In this document: positions 1 through 8,733 of the stretch, one piece after another
Layout of the letters: every line of letters starts with the position of its first letter
Position numbering within the stretch: the first letter of the stretch is position 1
Program-made: the position numbers and the translations under genes
Notes under the pieces: generated by a model
What the model saw: the letters and a program-made list of their open reading frames with translations, nothing else
Database searches by the model: none
Told to the model about the DNA's origin: nothing
Assembly (NCBI GenBank): GCA_965277355.1
Contig: CBDICN010000002.1
Span: forward strand, 1,922,001 to 1,986,000
Direction of reading: 5' to 3'
Source of the DNA: RH-AL1 sp965277355
GTDB taxonomy: Bacteria; Pseudomonadota; Alphaproteobacteria; Rhizobiales; Beijerinckiaceae
Length of the DNA stretch: 64,000 bases

Positions 1-927
1 CACGATGCCGAGCCGGGGCCTGGCGCCCCCGGAGAGGACGGTCGTGTTGAGCCTGTTGGCGCGCAAAAAGGCGAGGATCGCCGCGAACTTGTGGCGGGTG
101 AGCCGCTCGTCCTGGTCGAGCACCCCGTCGCGCGGGCGGATGTTGAGGCCGCCTTGCGGCAGCACGTGGTCGGCGGGGATCACCGGGAGCGTGCGCGAGA
201 CGGGCGCCTCGATCGAGGCGGTCGACTCGATGACCTCCTTGACGCACTTCAGGCCGGTCCAGGTGCCGGTGTAGCGGCTCATCGCGATGCCGATCAGACC
301 GTAGTCGACAAGCTCCTGCACGCCGGCCGGCGCCAGGATCGGCATCATCATGTCGGCGAAAATGTACTCGCTTTGGTGCGCGGTCGACGAGGATTCCGCG
401 AAATGATCGTCGCCCATCAGCGCCAGCACGCCGCCGAGCGGCGAGGTGCCGGCGAGATTGGCGTGGCGCAAGGCGTCCGCGGAGCGGTCGACGCCGGGCC
501 CCTTGCCGTACCACAGCGCGAACACGCCGTCGTACTTGCCCTCGCCGCGCATCTCGGCCTGCTGGGCGCCCCAAATGGCTGTCGCCGCGAGATCCTCGTT
601 GAGGCCCGGTTCGAAGCGGATATCGGCGGCCTCGAGCTCGGCCTTCGCGCCAACCAGGTTCGAGTCGATGCGGCCGAGCGGCGAACCGCGGTAGCCGGAG
701 ACGAAGCCGGCGGTGCGATGGCCGGCGCGCGCGTCGATGGCGCGTTGCATCAGCAGCATCCGCACGACCGCCTGCGCGCCGGACACGAAGATGCGGTCCT
801 TGGCGAGATCGTATTTGTCGGCGAGCGTGGTTTTGCCCACGACAGTTGTCGGCGCGGGTATGGCGCGGAGAACGTCTACCGTCGAACGACGCGATCCCTT
901 CGCGTCTGCCGCTAGGCGGTCGCTCAA
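1..927 (-). CDS. Indolepyruvate ferredoxin oxidoreductase family protein, N-terminal part (runs off the left edge)
   Basis: The minus strand is open from position 1 to a stop near 1036. The visible 309 residues contain FVSGYRGSPLGRIDSNLVGA, a segment typical of the N-terminal thiamine-diphosphate half of the large fused indolepyruvate:ferredoxin oxidoreductases (usually about 1,150 residues), which oxidatively decarboxylate aryl-pyruvates to acyl-CoA. Other typical stretches are EPGLNEDLAATAIWGAQQAE and YGKGPGVDRSADALRHANLA. I chose the TTG at 927 because AAGGAGAGGA lies just upstream; an in-frame GTG at 1029 would add 34 residues of unlikely composition. The catalytic centre and iron-sulphur part lie outside the window. 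The exact substrate cannot be told from this part. Confidence 0.85.
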   Translation of the reverse strand, partial: MSDRLAADAKGSRRSTVDVLRAIPAPTTVVGKTTLADKYDLAKDRIFVSGAQAVVRMLLMQRAIDARAGHRTAGFVSGYRGSPLGRIDSNLVGAKAELEAADIRFEPGLNEDLAATAIWGAQQAEMRGEGKYDGVFALWYGKGPGVDRSADALRHANLAGTSPLGGVLALMGDDHFAESSSTAHQSEYIFADMMMPILAPAGVQELVDYGLIGIAMSRYTGTWTGLKCVKEVIESTASIEAPVSRTLPVIPADHVLPQGGLNIRPRDGVLDQDERLTRHKFAAILAFLRANRLNTTVLSGGARPRLGIV

Positions 928-1192
928 GGCGTCCTCTCCTTCGTTGGCGGGAGAGCGTGCGTGGGCGGGAGAGCGCGATCGCGCGATGTTGAGGACGTGT
1001 GGATGATCGGACCCCTCGTAGCCGCTCACCGGAGTTCAAGGCTTATTCCGTCAACGCGCCCGGCACCATCGCGCCCGCTCTCACCTTTTGTTGCGCTTCC
1101 TGTCACCGGCTGACACCGCTTTCGCGCGGCTCGCTTTCCGCGTCCGGACACGCTAGGCGCTGTTCCCTCGTAGAACGGCGGCGGCGAAGGCT

Positions 1193-2335
1193 GTGATGCA
1201 CTGGAGGATGCTGATCGAGGTGATGGCCGCGCTCTGGTGGATCGTCGCGCTTTCGGTTCTAGGCACCTCGATTTTCGGCGCACTGTTGCAGCCGCGCATC
1301 CAGCGTCGGCGGGCGAGCAGCGCACTGACGCCGCCGGTCTCGCTGCTTCTTCCCGTCAAACTGGACAATCCCGGCTTCGCCCGGGCGCAAACCTCCGCCT
1401 TCACGCAGGATCACCCGGATTACGAAGTGATCGTCGGGGCAGCCGAGCGCGAATCACCGGCGCTCTCGGTCGTGCGCGATCTGGCCGCCGCCGCGGCGGT
1501 GCCGCTCCGCATCCTGCACTCGCCCGGCTCCGGCGCGATGAGCCCGAAACTCGATGCGCTGGCCGCCCCGCTCGCGGCGGCGGCGCACGACGTCGTGGTG
1601 ATCAAGGATTCGAACATTTCGTTCTGCGCCGACACTATGCGGGTGATGCTGCGCAGTCTCGCCCCTGAGGTCGGCCTGGTCTGCGCGGTGCCCGTCGCGG
1701 TCCGCGCGGAGACGGTCGCCGGCGAGGTCGAAGTCGCCATCGTCAACCGGGATGCCCGTCTGCTGCTGACCGCGTCGGCCGCCGGCAAGGGCTTCGGGGT
1801 CGGCAAGGTGATGGTGTTCCGGCGCTCCGATCTCGCGCGGGCCGGCGGCATCGCGGCGATGGGCTACACGATCGCCGAGGACAGCGCGCTGGCGAAAAGC
1901 TTCGCGGCGCAGGGCCTGCGCACCGTCTTCGCGGAGACCACCGTCGACCAGGAGATCGGCGCACGCAGCCTGCGCGACGTCTACGCCCGCCAGGCGCGCT
2001 GGGCGGTGATCCGCCGTGCCGAGGAGCCGGCGAGCTTCGCCTTCGAGCCGGTCGCCTGCCCGCTGCCGGCGGCGATCGCGGGCGCGGTGGCGGCGTCGCT
2101 CGCCGGGCTCGGCGCAGGCGAGGGCTTCGTTCTCACGCTCGCCGGCTGGTTCCTCGCCGAGCTCGCGTTCACCGCGTGGAAGCGCTGGCCGCTCTCGCTT
2201 TGGGCGCCGCTCGCCTTCGTCCTGCGCGACGGCGTGCTGCTCGCCGCCTGGGCCGCCGCCTGGACCACGCGGGAGGTCACCTGGGCCGGAGGCAGGCAGG
2301 CGGTGCGGGATCTGCTGCGGCGCCCGACGCGATAG
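1193..2335 (+). CDS. Membrane glycosyltransferase, ceramide glucosyltransferase-like (GT21/HpnI type)
   Basis: This 380-residue protein has an N-terminal membrane segment (about residues 8-28), a cytosolic GT-A domain and hydrophobic C-terminal segments. The family signatures are visible: KDSN near residue 138, EDSALAK near 227 and the RQARW motif near 265, which together match the D1, D2, D3 and (Q/R)xxRW pattern of processive and ceramide-type family 21 enzymes. Bacterial members transfer a sugar to ceramide, or N-acetylglucosamine to a hopanoid (HpnI). GTG 1193 and ATG 1196 are both possible starts behind GAAGG. A fatty acid hydroxylase lies 2 kb away on the other strand, which fits a sphingolipid-like or hopanoid lipid role, but the acceptor is not proven. 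Confidence 0.75.
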   Translation: MMHWRMLIEVMAALWWIVALSVLGTSIFGALLQPRIQRRRASSALTPPVSLLLPVKLDNPGFARAQTSAFTQDHPDYEVIVGAAERESPALSVVRDLAAAAAVPLRILHSPGSGAMSPKLDALAAPLAAAAHDVVVIKDSNISFCADTMRVMLRSLAPEVGLVCAVPVAVRAETVAGEVEVAIVNRDARLLLTASAAGKGFGVGKVMVFRRSDLARAGGIAAMGYTIAEDSALAKSFAAQGLRTVFAETTVDQEIGARSLRDVYARQARWAVIRRAEEPASFAFEPVACPLPAAIAGAVAASLAGLGAGEGFVLTLAGWFLAELAFTAWKRWPLSLWAPLAFVLRDGVLLAAWAAAWTTREVTWAGGRQAVRDLLRRPTR

Positions 2336-2458
2336 CGGCAGGTTGCGCTCGCGTCGTGCTCCTTCGCGCTGCCGTGATGACGCGGGCGCGAACGGGACGG
2401 CGGCAGGTCCGTTGATGCCGACCGCGCTCGGAGCTCCGCCGGCGCTTGGAGCCCCGCT

Positions 2459-3736
2459 ATGACCGATCTCACCCGCCGCACCATCCTCGCCGCATCCGCA
2501 GGCGTCACGGCCGCCGGCCTGATCGTGCCGGGAGCCGCGACGGCGCAGCAGGAGCAGCCGCAGGACCTCTACGGCGCCGTCAACGACGGCAAGGTGGTGT
2601 TGCCGCCGCTGCACGACAGCAGCGAGGGCGGCGAGACCATCGCCAACCCGATGCCGCCGGGGCAAAGGCTGGGCGTCGCCGTGGTCGGCATCGGCCATCT
2701 GGCGCTGGAGCAGATCCTGCCCGGCTTCGGCACGGCGGCGAGCGTCAAGCTCACCGCCCTCGTCAGCGGCCACCGCGACAAGGCGATGGCGGCCGCGCGC
2801 GAGCACGGCGTGCCGGACAAGAACATCTACGACTATAAGAACTTCGACGAGATCAAGAACAACCCCGACGTCGACATCGTTTACATCGTGCTGCCGAACG
2901 CGATGCACGCGGACTATACGGAGCGGGCGGCGGCCGCCGGCAAGCACGTGCTCTGCGAGAAGCCGATGGCGGCGAGCGTCGCCGAGGCCGAGCGCATGGT
3001 GAGAGCCTGCCGCGACGCTGGCCGCAAGCTGATGATCGCCTACCGCCTGCAGTACAACGCCACCCATCGCGCCCTGATCGACATCGCGCGCAAGAAGACC
3101 TTCGGCGAGCTGCGCTTCATCAACGCGGTCAACGGCCAGAACGACGCCGCCGATGGGCAGTGGCGGCAAATCAAGGCGATGTCGGGCGGCGGGTCGCTGC
3201 CGGACGTCGGCATTTACTGCTTCAACGCCTTCCGCTACATCACCGGCGAGGAGCCGGTCGAGGTGACCGGGCAGCTGACCCAGCCGAAAGACGACCCGAG
3301 GTTCCGCGAAATCGAGGACATCGCAACCTTCACGCTGCGCTTCCCGTCCGGCGTGCTCGCGACGGGGGCGTCGGGCTACAGCTTTCACGGCGACCGCCAG
3401 CTGCGCTGCATGGCGACCGACGGCTGGTTCGGCCTCGATCCGGCATTCGCCTACAACGGCCTCGTCATGCACATCGGCCACAAGGCCGGCGGGGCCGACG
3501 CCCGCGAGCAGCGCGTTTGGACACCGAAAAACCAGTTCGCCGCCGAGATGGACGCCTTTGCCGAGGCGATCGTGAAGAACCAGGAGCCGCACACGCCGGG
3601 CGAGGAAGGCCTCCAGGACATGAAGGTGATGGCGGCGATCTATCAGGCGGCGGCAGGCGGCGGTGCGGTGAAGCTGCCGGCATCGATCGGGCTCGACGTG
3701 ACCCGCGGGCCGTTGCCGGCCTCGAGCAAGGGCTGA
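2459..3736 (+). CDS. Gfo/Idh/MocA family NAD(P)-dependent oxidoreductase with Tat signal
   Basis: The N-terminus has a twin-arginine leader (LTRRTILAASAG, then a hydrophobic stretch ending at ATA), so export to the periplasm as a folded, cofactor-bound protein is likely, as for glucose-fructose oxidoreductase of Zymomonas. The Rossmann part starts at VAVVGIGHLA. The family motif CEKPMA is near residue 165 with its lysine, and GGSLPDVGIYC in the C-terminal domain is the usual substrate-site segment. At 425 residues it is a normal length for exported members. It follows the glycosyltransferase on the same strand after about 120 bases and is probably a separate unit. The sugar substrate is unknown. 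Confidence 0.85.
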   Translation: MTDLTRRTILAASAGVTAAGLIVPGAATAQQEQPQDLYGAVNDGKVVLPPLHDSSEGGETIANPMPPGQRLGVAVVGIGHLALEQILPGFGTAASVKLTALVSGHRDKAMAAAREHGVPDKNIYDYKNFDEIKNNPDVDIVYIVLPNAMHADYTERAAAAGKHVLCEKPMAASVAEAERMVRACRDAGRKLMIAYRLQYNATHRALIDIARKKTFGELRFINAVNGQNDAADGQWRQIKAMSGGGSLPDVGIYCFNAFRYITGEEPVEVTGQLTQPKDDPRFREIEDIATFTLRFPSGVLATGASGYSFHGDRQLRCMATDGWFGLDPAFAYNGLVMHIGHKAGGADAREQRVWTPKNQFAAEMDAFAEAIVKNQEPHTPGEEGLQDMKVMAAIYQAAAGGGAVKLPASIGLDVTRGPLPASSKG

Positions 3737-3886
3737 GATTAAAGGCCTGCTTCGAGGACTGCTCGTCAACCCCGCCCTTTTCGCCACGGTGAAAGGGAAG
3801 CACGCCGCTTCCGGGTGCTCGTCTGAGGCTCGCCCCGGAACGGCGCCCCGAATGCTCCCCACGAGGCGAACGAAGCTAGCCGCCGC

Positions 3887-4180
3887 CTAATACCGCGTGG
3901 CCACCCGGGCGATGAGCCCGGCAATCCCGAGCGCGGAGGCGATGATCGCGCCGAACAGGACGCGATAGTCGCTGCGGGCATTGTCCCGCAAGGTACGGTT
4001 GTCGATCACCAAATCGGCGATCGTCGCGAAGCCGCTTTCGAGCGACGCGACCCGCTCGACGAGTTTGCCCTCGGGTTCCGGCGTGGCCGCGCCGGAGGCT
4101 CCACCCTCGCCGTGTTCCATGCGGGCAATCTCCAAAGCCGCGATCACATCCGTGCGCGCGTTGGGGCGCCGGACCGGCAA
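3887..4180 (-). CDS. Small membrane-anchored hypothetical protein
   Basis: I do not recognise this 97-residue protein. It has a polar N-terminal half with many charged residues, a possible short coiled coil (KLVERVASLESGFATIADLV), and one clear C-terminal membrane segment (LFGAIIASALGIAGLIARVA), so it would be a tail-anchored inner membrane protein. Codon use in this frame is normal for the window. Homologous short proteins of this design are common in Hyphomicrobiales without a known role. It lies downstream of the fatty acid hydroxylase on the same strand, about 100 bases away. Confidence 0.5.
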   Translation of the reverse strand: MPVRRPNARTDVIAALEIARMEHGEGGASGAATPEPEGKLVERVASLESGFATIADLVIDNRTLRDNARSDYRVLFGAIIASALGIAGLIARVATRY

Positions 4181-4281
4181 GGACCGGGCACCGCCGTCGC
4201 AAGCGAGCTCAGTAAGCCAACCTTTGCGCGGCGTCGAGATCGGCTTGTTTGCGGGTGTTTGCGGGTCGTGCCAGCAGAGCT

Positions 4282-4917
4282 TCAGCCGCGCCGGCGCTCC
4301 GCCGTGCCGAACACGACATCCCAGTAGGGCGCGCTGACGCCGAAGCCTTTGTCGTGGTCGCGGAAGTGATGCATCAGGTGCAGCCGGCGCAGCGTGAGGC
4401 CGAGCTTCGACTTCGGCCGGGCGTGGTGGCTGTAGTAGTGCACCATGTCGTAGACGAGATAGCCGAGAATGAAGCCGGCGAGGCCCGGGTAACGCAGGGT
4501 CGCGCCGAACAGCAGCCGGGCCACGAACCAGGCGATGATCATGATCGGGCCAGACAACAGGATCGGCATCACCAGGCGCAGCGGATCGTTGGGATGATCG
4601 TGGTGCACGCCGTGGATGAGGAAGTGCAAGCGCTTGCCGAACTCGCCGGGGAATTCCCAGTGGAACAGGTAGCGATGGCCGAAATACTCGATCAGCGTCC
4701 AGATCAGGTAGCCGAGCGCCAGCATCGCGATGACGGCCGTCGGTGTGACGATCGTAGTGGAATAGGCGCAGAGCGCGACGATGATCGGGCCATAGACGAA
4801 CAGCGGCACCGACCAGTGCACGCGCGACAGCTTGTCGAGGAGCGCGTTCTCGAACAGCCTCGGCGATGCCGAGAGTCGGTCCGCCTCGATCGAGAAGCCG
4901 TGGTCCGTCGCCGTCAT
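4282..4917 (-). CDS. Fatty acid hydroxylase (sterol desaturase superfamily)
   Basis: This 211-residue integral membrane protein carries the four histidine clusters of the di-iron hydroxylases in the expected order: HRYLFH, HGVHHDHP, HYYSHH and HLMHHF. The arrangement, with four hydrophobic segments, is that of fatty acid 2-hydroxylases (Scs7/FAH type), which hydroxylate the acyl chain of sphingolipids or other lipids using oxygen. It would act in the inner membrane with the metal site facing the cytosol. All histidines needed for iron binding are present. Together with the ceramide-glucosyltransferase-like gene at 1193 it suggests modified membrane lipids. The substrate is inferred, not shown. 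Confidence 0.85.
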   Translation of the reverse strand: MTATDHGFSIEADRLSASPRLFENALLDKLSRVHWSVPLFVYGPIIVALCAYSTTIVTPTAVIAMLALGYLIWTLIEYFGHRYLFHWEFPGEFGKRLHFLIHGVHHDHPNDPLRLVMPILLSGPIMIIAWFVARLLFGATLRYPGLAGFILGYLVYDMVHYYSHHARPKSKLGLTLRRLHLMHHFRDHDKGFGVSAPYWDVVFGTAERRRG

Positions 4918-5069
4918 GCGTTTGCCTTGGTCTCTACGGACGCTGCCGCACTCATACTGCCGATGCCACCGGTTTAGGCGAGCGTCCGTGCGCGCCGCAA
5001 GTCATATCGCGCAACACTTTGTTGCAACGCCATCGGCGCCGAAGCGACTGTCGGCTTGGAGAAGGCCGG

Positions 5070-5882
5070 CTAATTGCCGAGTTCCCCGGCGCGCGCCTTC
5101 GCGGCGGCGACGGCGCGGATCATGATCTGCCGCCAACCGTCGTTCGCCCGCAGCGTGTCGAGCGCGGCCGCCGTGGTGCCGCCCGGCGAGGTCACCGCCT
5201 CGCGCAGCTGCGCCGGCGTGCGGTCCTGCTGCTGCGCCATGAGAGCGGCGGCGCCCTCGACGGTGGCGCGCGCCAGGCGGCCGGCGACGTCGGGCGGCAG
5301 GCCCGCCTCGGCGCCCGCCTCGGCGAGGCATTCGGCGAGGTAGAACACATAGGCCGGCCCGGAGCCGGAGACGGCGGTAACGGCGTCGAGCAGGTCTTCG
5401 TCGAGCCATTCCACCAGGCCGACGGCGCGGAGCAGGGTCTCGGCGATGGCGCGGCGCTCCGGCGAGAGGCCGGCCTCCGCGACGGCGGCGGTGGTGCCGC
5501 GGCCGACCGCGGCCGGCAGGTTCGGCATCGTGCGCACGATGGCGGCAGCGGTTGGAAGGGCGGCTCGCAGGCTCTTCAAGGTCGTGCCGGCGAGGATCGA
5601 GACGACCAGCGTGTTCGGACCGGCGAGCGACGCGAAGGCGCCCGGCGCGGCGGCGATGGTCTGCGGCTTCACGGCCAGCACAAGGACGTCGGCCGGGGAG
5701 GGCGGCGGCCCCATGCCCACGCCGGCTTCGCGGCAGAAGCGCAGCGTCTCCGCTTCGGCCGCGGGATCGACGACGTGGATCGCGAGCGCTGTGAGCCCGC
5801 CGGTCAGCCAGCCGCGAAGCAGCGCGGATCCCATCGTGCCGGCCCCCGCCAGCACCAAAGAACCGGGCCAGACCTTGCTCAT
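5070..5882 (-). CDS. proC: Pyrroline-5-carboxylate reductase
   Basis: This enzyme carries out the last step of proline synthesis, reducing 1-pyrroline-5-carboxylate with NAD(P)H in the cytosol. The 270-residue product has the N-terminal Rossmann motif GAGTMGSALLRGWL, the family signature SGSGPAYVFYLAE, and the C-terminal VTSPGGTTAAALDTL that closes the active site in the dimer. Length and motifs are normal. It lies 25 bases downstream of the YbjN-like gene on the same strand, a pairing often seen in Hyphomicrobiales. Confidence 0.95.
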   Translation of the reverse strand: MSKVWPGSLVLAGAGTMGSALLRGWLTGGLTALAIHVVDPAAEAETLRFCREAGVGMGPPPSPADVLVLAVKPQTIAAAPGAFASLAGPNTLVVSILAGTTLKSLRAALPTAAAIVRTMPNLPAAVGRGTTAAVAEAGLSPERRAIAETLLRAVGLVEWLDEDLLDAVTAVSGSGPAYVFYLAECLAEAGAEAGLPPDVAGRLARATVEGAAALMAQQQDRTPAQLREAVTSPGGTTAAALDTLRANDGWRQIMIRAVAAAKARAGELGN

Positions 5883-5907
5883 CGGGCCAAATCCATCCGA
5901 TTCGGCC

Positions 5908-6414
5908 TCAAGCTTCGCCGCGCGTCTCGATCATCGCGGTATCGAGGGCGTCGCGACCGTTCTTGCCGGCCCAGACCACGAACTGGAAGGCCTGGTAGTA
6001 GCGCTCGCAGGCCAGCACCGCCGAGGTCAGCACGCTCTCGCACTGGCGCGCGTTGAGTTCGGCGCCGCCTGCGAGCAGCAAAGCGTGGCGGAACATGATG
6101 ACGCCGTCCGAAGGCCAGATGTCGAAATGGCCGATCCACATCTGCTCGTTGATGAGCGAGACGAGGTCCTGCATGTCGGCCTTGCGCGCGGCCGGCACCT
6201 TGAGGTCGAAGGCGCAGGCGACGTGCATCGCCTCCATGTCCTGCAGCCAGGTGAAGGCGACGCTGTAATCGGTCCATCCGCCGGCGACCGAGATGGCGAT
6301 CTCGTCTTCTTCGTCACGGTCGAAGGACCAGTCGTTCAGCGCGGCAAGCCGCTCGATGATGTCGACCGGGTTCTCGGTGCGGGTAACTCCGGCTTCGATG
6401 TGCGAAAGCGACAT
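5908..6414 (-). CDS. YbjN domain-containing protein
   Basis: The protein (168 residues from the ATG at 6414) has the YbjN fold features seen in alphaproteobacterial homologues: an N-terminal acidic strand region (NDWSFDRDEEDEIAISVAG) and the later block HFDIWPSDGVIMFRHALLL. YbjN proteins resemble type III secretion chaperones; their exact role is unknown, though in E. coli YbjN affects motility and stress responses. I prefer the start at 6414 because homologues begin close to this point; an upstream ATG at 6486 adds 24 residues of unlikely sequence. It lies just upstream of proC and may be cotranscribed with it. Confidence 0.8.
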   Translation of the reverse strand: MSLSHIEAGVTRTENPVDIIERLAALNDWSFDRDEEDEIAISVAGGWTDYSVAFTWLQDMEAMHVACAFDLKVPAARKADMQDLVSLINEQMWIGHFDIWPSDGVIMFRHALLLAGGAELNARQCESVLTSAVLACERYYQAFQFVVWAGKNGRDALDTAMIETRGEA

Positions 6415-6729
6415 TCCATGGCCTCGATAGGGGCGCGCTAAGGCTTCCGCCCCGGCGCCGTTTGAACGGAACGCGGTTTCACGCAACTCGAAAGGCCGCT
6501 CGTCGATGAGCCGCCGGCTTCCGATTCGCCGGCGCGCCGCGAATGAATCACAAGGTGGCTTGGTCGATCAACCTCGCTCGTTACGAGCGTCCACCCTGCG
6601 ATCCGCGGGGGCACGCTCGTGGATTCGCGCGACTCCGTCCATCGTCGGGAGCGCTGTGTCCACACCAGATGCGTGTTAAGCTTGATCCGCCGGCGTCGGC
6701 CGACCGGCTCCGGCGCCGGGAGAGTCCGC
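6415..6729. other. Divergent intergenic region, no gene seen
   Basis: This 315-base gap separates the minus-strand YbjN-like gene from the plus-strand VOC gene, so it must hold both promoters. Open frames cross it on both strands, but their composition is that of high-GC noise and none has a recognisable product. I see no clear operator or terminator. Confidence 0.4.
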
Positions 6730-7185
6730 ATGACGATGCAGAGGCCGAAACTCGTCGGCATCAATCACGTCGCCATCGAGGTCGGAGACGTCGATGCGGC
6801 GCTCGATTTCTACGGCAGGATCTTCACCTTCACGCTCCGGGGCCGCGCTCCGGGACATGCCTTCATCGGTCTCGGCGACCAGTTCCTGGCGATGAGCGAG
6901 ACCGCCGATCGCCCGTCCGCCACGCCGGAGCGCCATTTCGGCCTCGTCGTCGACGATCGCGATGCCGTGCGCCCGCTGGTCGAGGCGGCCGGCGGCCGGA
7001 TCCTGCCGGGCGGCTTCCTCGACTTCCTCGACCCATGGGGCAACCGGGTCGAGATCGTCGATTACCGCAAGATCCAGTTCACCAAGGCCGCCGCCGTGCT
7101 TGCCGCCATGGGGGTCGCCTCGGACAAGACGGACGAAGCCAAGCAGCAGCTTCGCGACAAGGGCATCGACGCGACCAAACCCTGA
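6730..7185 (+). CDS. VOC (glyoxalase/bleomycin resistance/dioxygenase) family protein
   Basis: The 151-residue protein begins at the ATG at 6730 with LVGINHVAIEVGDVDAALDF, the typical first beta-alpha-beta-beta-beta unit of the vicinal oxygen chelate fold, with the metal-binding histidine in NHVAIEV. The second unit ends in FLDPWGNRVEIVDY, which supplies the glutamate of the metal site. Members include lactoylglutathione lyases, dioxygenases and drug-binding proteins, and the specific reaction cannot be assigned. A C-terminal tail of about 35 residues (KTDEAKQQLRDKG) extends past the domain. Confidence 0.85.
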   Translation: MTMQRPKLVGINHVAIEVGDVDAALDFYGRIFTFTLRGRAPGHAFIGLGDQFLAMSETADRPSATPERHFGLVVDDRDAVRPLVEAAGGRILPGGFLDFLDPWGNRVEIVDYRKIQFTKAAAVLAAMGVASDKTDEAKQQLRDKGIDATKP

Positions 7186-7291
7186 GCGCTTCCGCGCCGC
7201 CCCTCCATCGAGTGGCGAGTTCCTGCGGCGGCCCGGCGTGCGTTAAGGTTCCGCCTCGGCGCCGGCATCGGCTGTGAGAGGAACCCACCCC

Positions 7292-7666
7292 ATGATCGAT
7301 CCTGCAACCCGCGTCTGGCTTGCCGGCATCCGCCAGGAGATCACCGCCGTCCACCATTACACGGAGGATGCGAATTCCGGCACGCTCGCCGCTTGGCCGA
7401 TGCGCAAGGCGATGCAGCATTCCCTCACGATCATCGCCGAGGCGGTACGGCAGCTTCCGGCCGACCTGAAGGCGAAGCGTCCCGACCTTCCGTGGAACAG
7501 GATCGACGCGCTCGACAGCCTGCTCGGGCACGAAATGGGCCGCGAGGACACCGGAGAGTCCTGGTCGCGCATCGTCGACCACCTCGAGGACCTCGACGAG
7601 ATGGCCGAGAGCCTGCTTGGCGCCGACGCCCGGCCGGAGAGCGGGGCCGCCGGCAACCCGGCCTGA
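7292..7666 (+). CDS. HepT-like (DUF86) protein without a MNT partner
   Basis: This 124-residue all-alpha protein resembles DUF86/HepT toxins: an N-terminal helix (RVWLAGIRQEITAVHHYTED), a central helix (QHSLTIIAEAVRQLP) and a C-terminal block (LGHEMGREDTGESWSRIVDHLEDL) that takes the place of the usual RxxxxHxY(G/D)xxxxxxW region. HepT toxins are RNases neutralised by AMP transfer from an adjacent MNT nucleotidyltransferase. Here the RNase motif is diverged (GHEMG instead of a typical RNxxxH) and no nucleotidyltransferase lies next to it. It may be a domesticated relative rather than a toxin. The start at 7292 fits the fold better than the ATG at 7274. Confidence 0.5.
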   Translation: MIDPATRVWLAGIRQEITAVHHYTEDANSGTLAAWPMRKAMQHSLTIIAEAVRQLPADLKAKRPDLPWNRIDALDSLLGHEMGREDTGESWSRIVDHLEDLDEMAESLLGADARPESGAAGNPA

Positions 7667-7751
7667 TCGGCGGGCGTGCGTCACAGGGCGCGCTGGGTTT
7701 CGCCGACGTTTCATGGGACGGGATTTGCCTATCGAGAGGTTGGGACAGGGC

Positions 7752-8630
7752 GTGCCGGAAGGTCATACGATCCATCGCGAGGCGCGCGACCAGACGCCGA
7801 TGCTGCGGCGCAAGCTCGTCGCCGTTTCCTCGCCGCAGGGACGCTTTTTCGAGGGCGCGGCGCTGATCGACGGGCGACGCTGCATGGCGGTGGAAGCCTA
7901 CGGCAAGCATCTGTTCTACCGCTTCGCCGGCGGCGACACCTTGCACGTCCACCTCGGGCTCTACGGCAAGTTCCGCAAGGCGAAGCTGCCGGCACCGGAG
8001 CCGAAGGGAGCGGTGCGCATCCGCATGGAGACTGCGACCCACGTCGTCGATTGCAATGGGCCGACCGCCTGCGAGGTGCTCGATTTGGCCGCCGTCGCCA
8101 AGCTGATGGCGCGGCTCGGGCCGGACGTTCTGCGCGACGACGCCGATCCCGAGGCGGCGTGGAGCCGCATCGCCAGAAGCCGGGCGCCGATCGGCCAGCT
8201 GGTGATGGACCAGGCGGTGATCGCCGGACTCGGCAACATCTACCGCACCGAGATCCTGTGGCGGCAGCGCATCCATCCTCGGACCGAGGGGCGCGACTTG
8301 ACGCGCGGGGCGTTCGACGCCTTCTGGGCCGATTCGGCGGCGCTGCTGCGCATCGGCGTCGCGCAGAAGGCGATCATCACCGTCGACGGAGCGATGCGCG
8401 GCAAGACCCGCTACGGCGCGCGCACCAACATCTTCAAGAAACAGGTTTGCCCCCGCTGCGACGGTCCGGTCCGGCAGTTCGCGATGACCGCGCGCAAGGT
8501 GTTCTGCTGCGAGACGTGCCAGGTGAGGGTCGTGCACGGCGACGTGGATACAAAGGAGGCGGTGCGCGACACCCCGGCGGCAAGGGGCGCCGGACCGCGC
8601 CGCGCGCCGCGCCTGCCGGCAACCCCTTAG
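7752..8630 (+). CDS. nei: Fpg/Nei family DNA glycosylase (endonuclease VIII-like)
   Basis: This enzyme excises oxidised bases from DNA and cuts the abasic site. After the GTG start the mature N-terminus reads PEGHTIHR, which supplies the catalytic proline and the glutamate of this family. AYGKHLFY contains the conserved lysine, GLGNIYRTEILW is the helix-two-turns-helix DNA-binding region, and the C-terminal zinc finger has CPRC near residue 233 and CETC 16 residues later. The 292-residue length is normal. PEGHTIH rather than PELPEV marks a Nei-type rather than MutM-type protein. The basic, proline-rich tail after the zinc finger is probably disordered. Confidence 0.9.
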   Translation: MPEGHTIHREARDQTPMLRRKLVAVSSPQGRFFEGAALIDGRRCMAVEAYGKHLFYRFAGGDTLHVHLGLYGKFRKAKLPAPEPKGAVRIRMETATHVVDCNGPTACEVLDLAAVAKLMARLGPDVLRDDADPEAAWSRIARSRAPIGQLVMDQAVIAGLGNIYRTEILWRQRIHPRTEGRDLTRGAFDAFWADSAALLRIGVAQKAIITVDGAMRGKTRYGARTNIFKKQVCPRCDGPVRQFAMTARKVFCCETCQVRVVHGDVDTKEAVRDTPAARGAGPRRAPRLPATP

Positions 8631-8733
8631 GCCAGCGTCGCTTCCCACGCGAGCCGGCCTGTTGCCGGCTTTCGAGCTTGACGCTCCCGGCGCGCTCCAG
8701 CACATCTCCGGCGCTTTGCTGAAAGGCGTCCCG

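Noticed and set aside
91..915. A 274-residue plus-strand frame at the window start
   Set aside because: It is the shadow of the minus-strand oxidoreductase gene, whose translation shows clear family motifs.
1454..3862. An 802-residue minus-strand frame over the glycosyltransferase and oxidoreductase genes
   Set aside because: It opposes two well-supported genes and has the arginine and histidine-rich composition of a GC-rich antisense frame.
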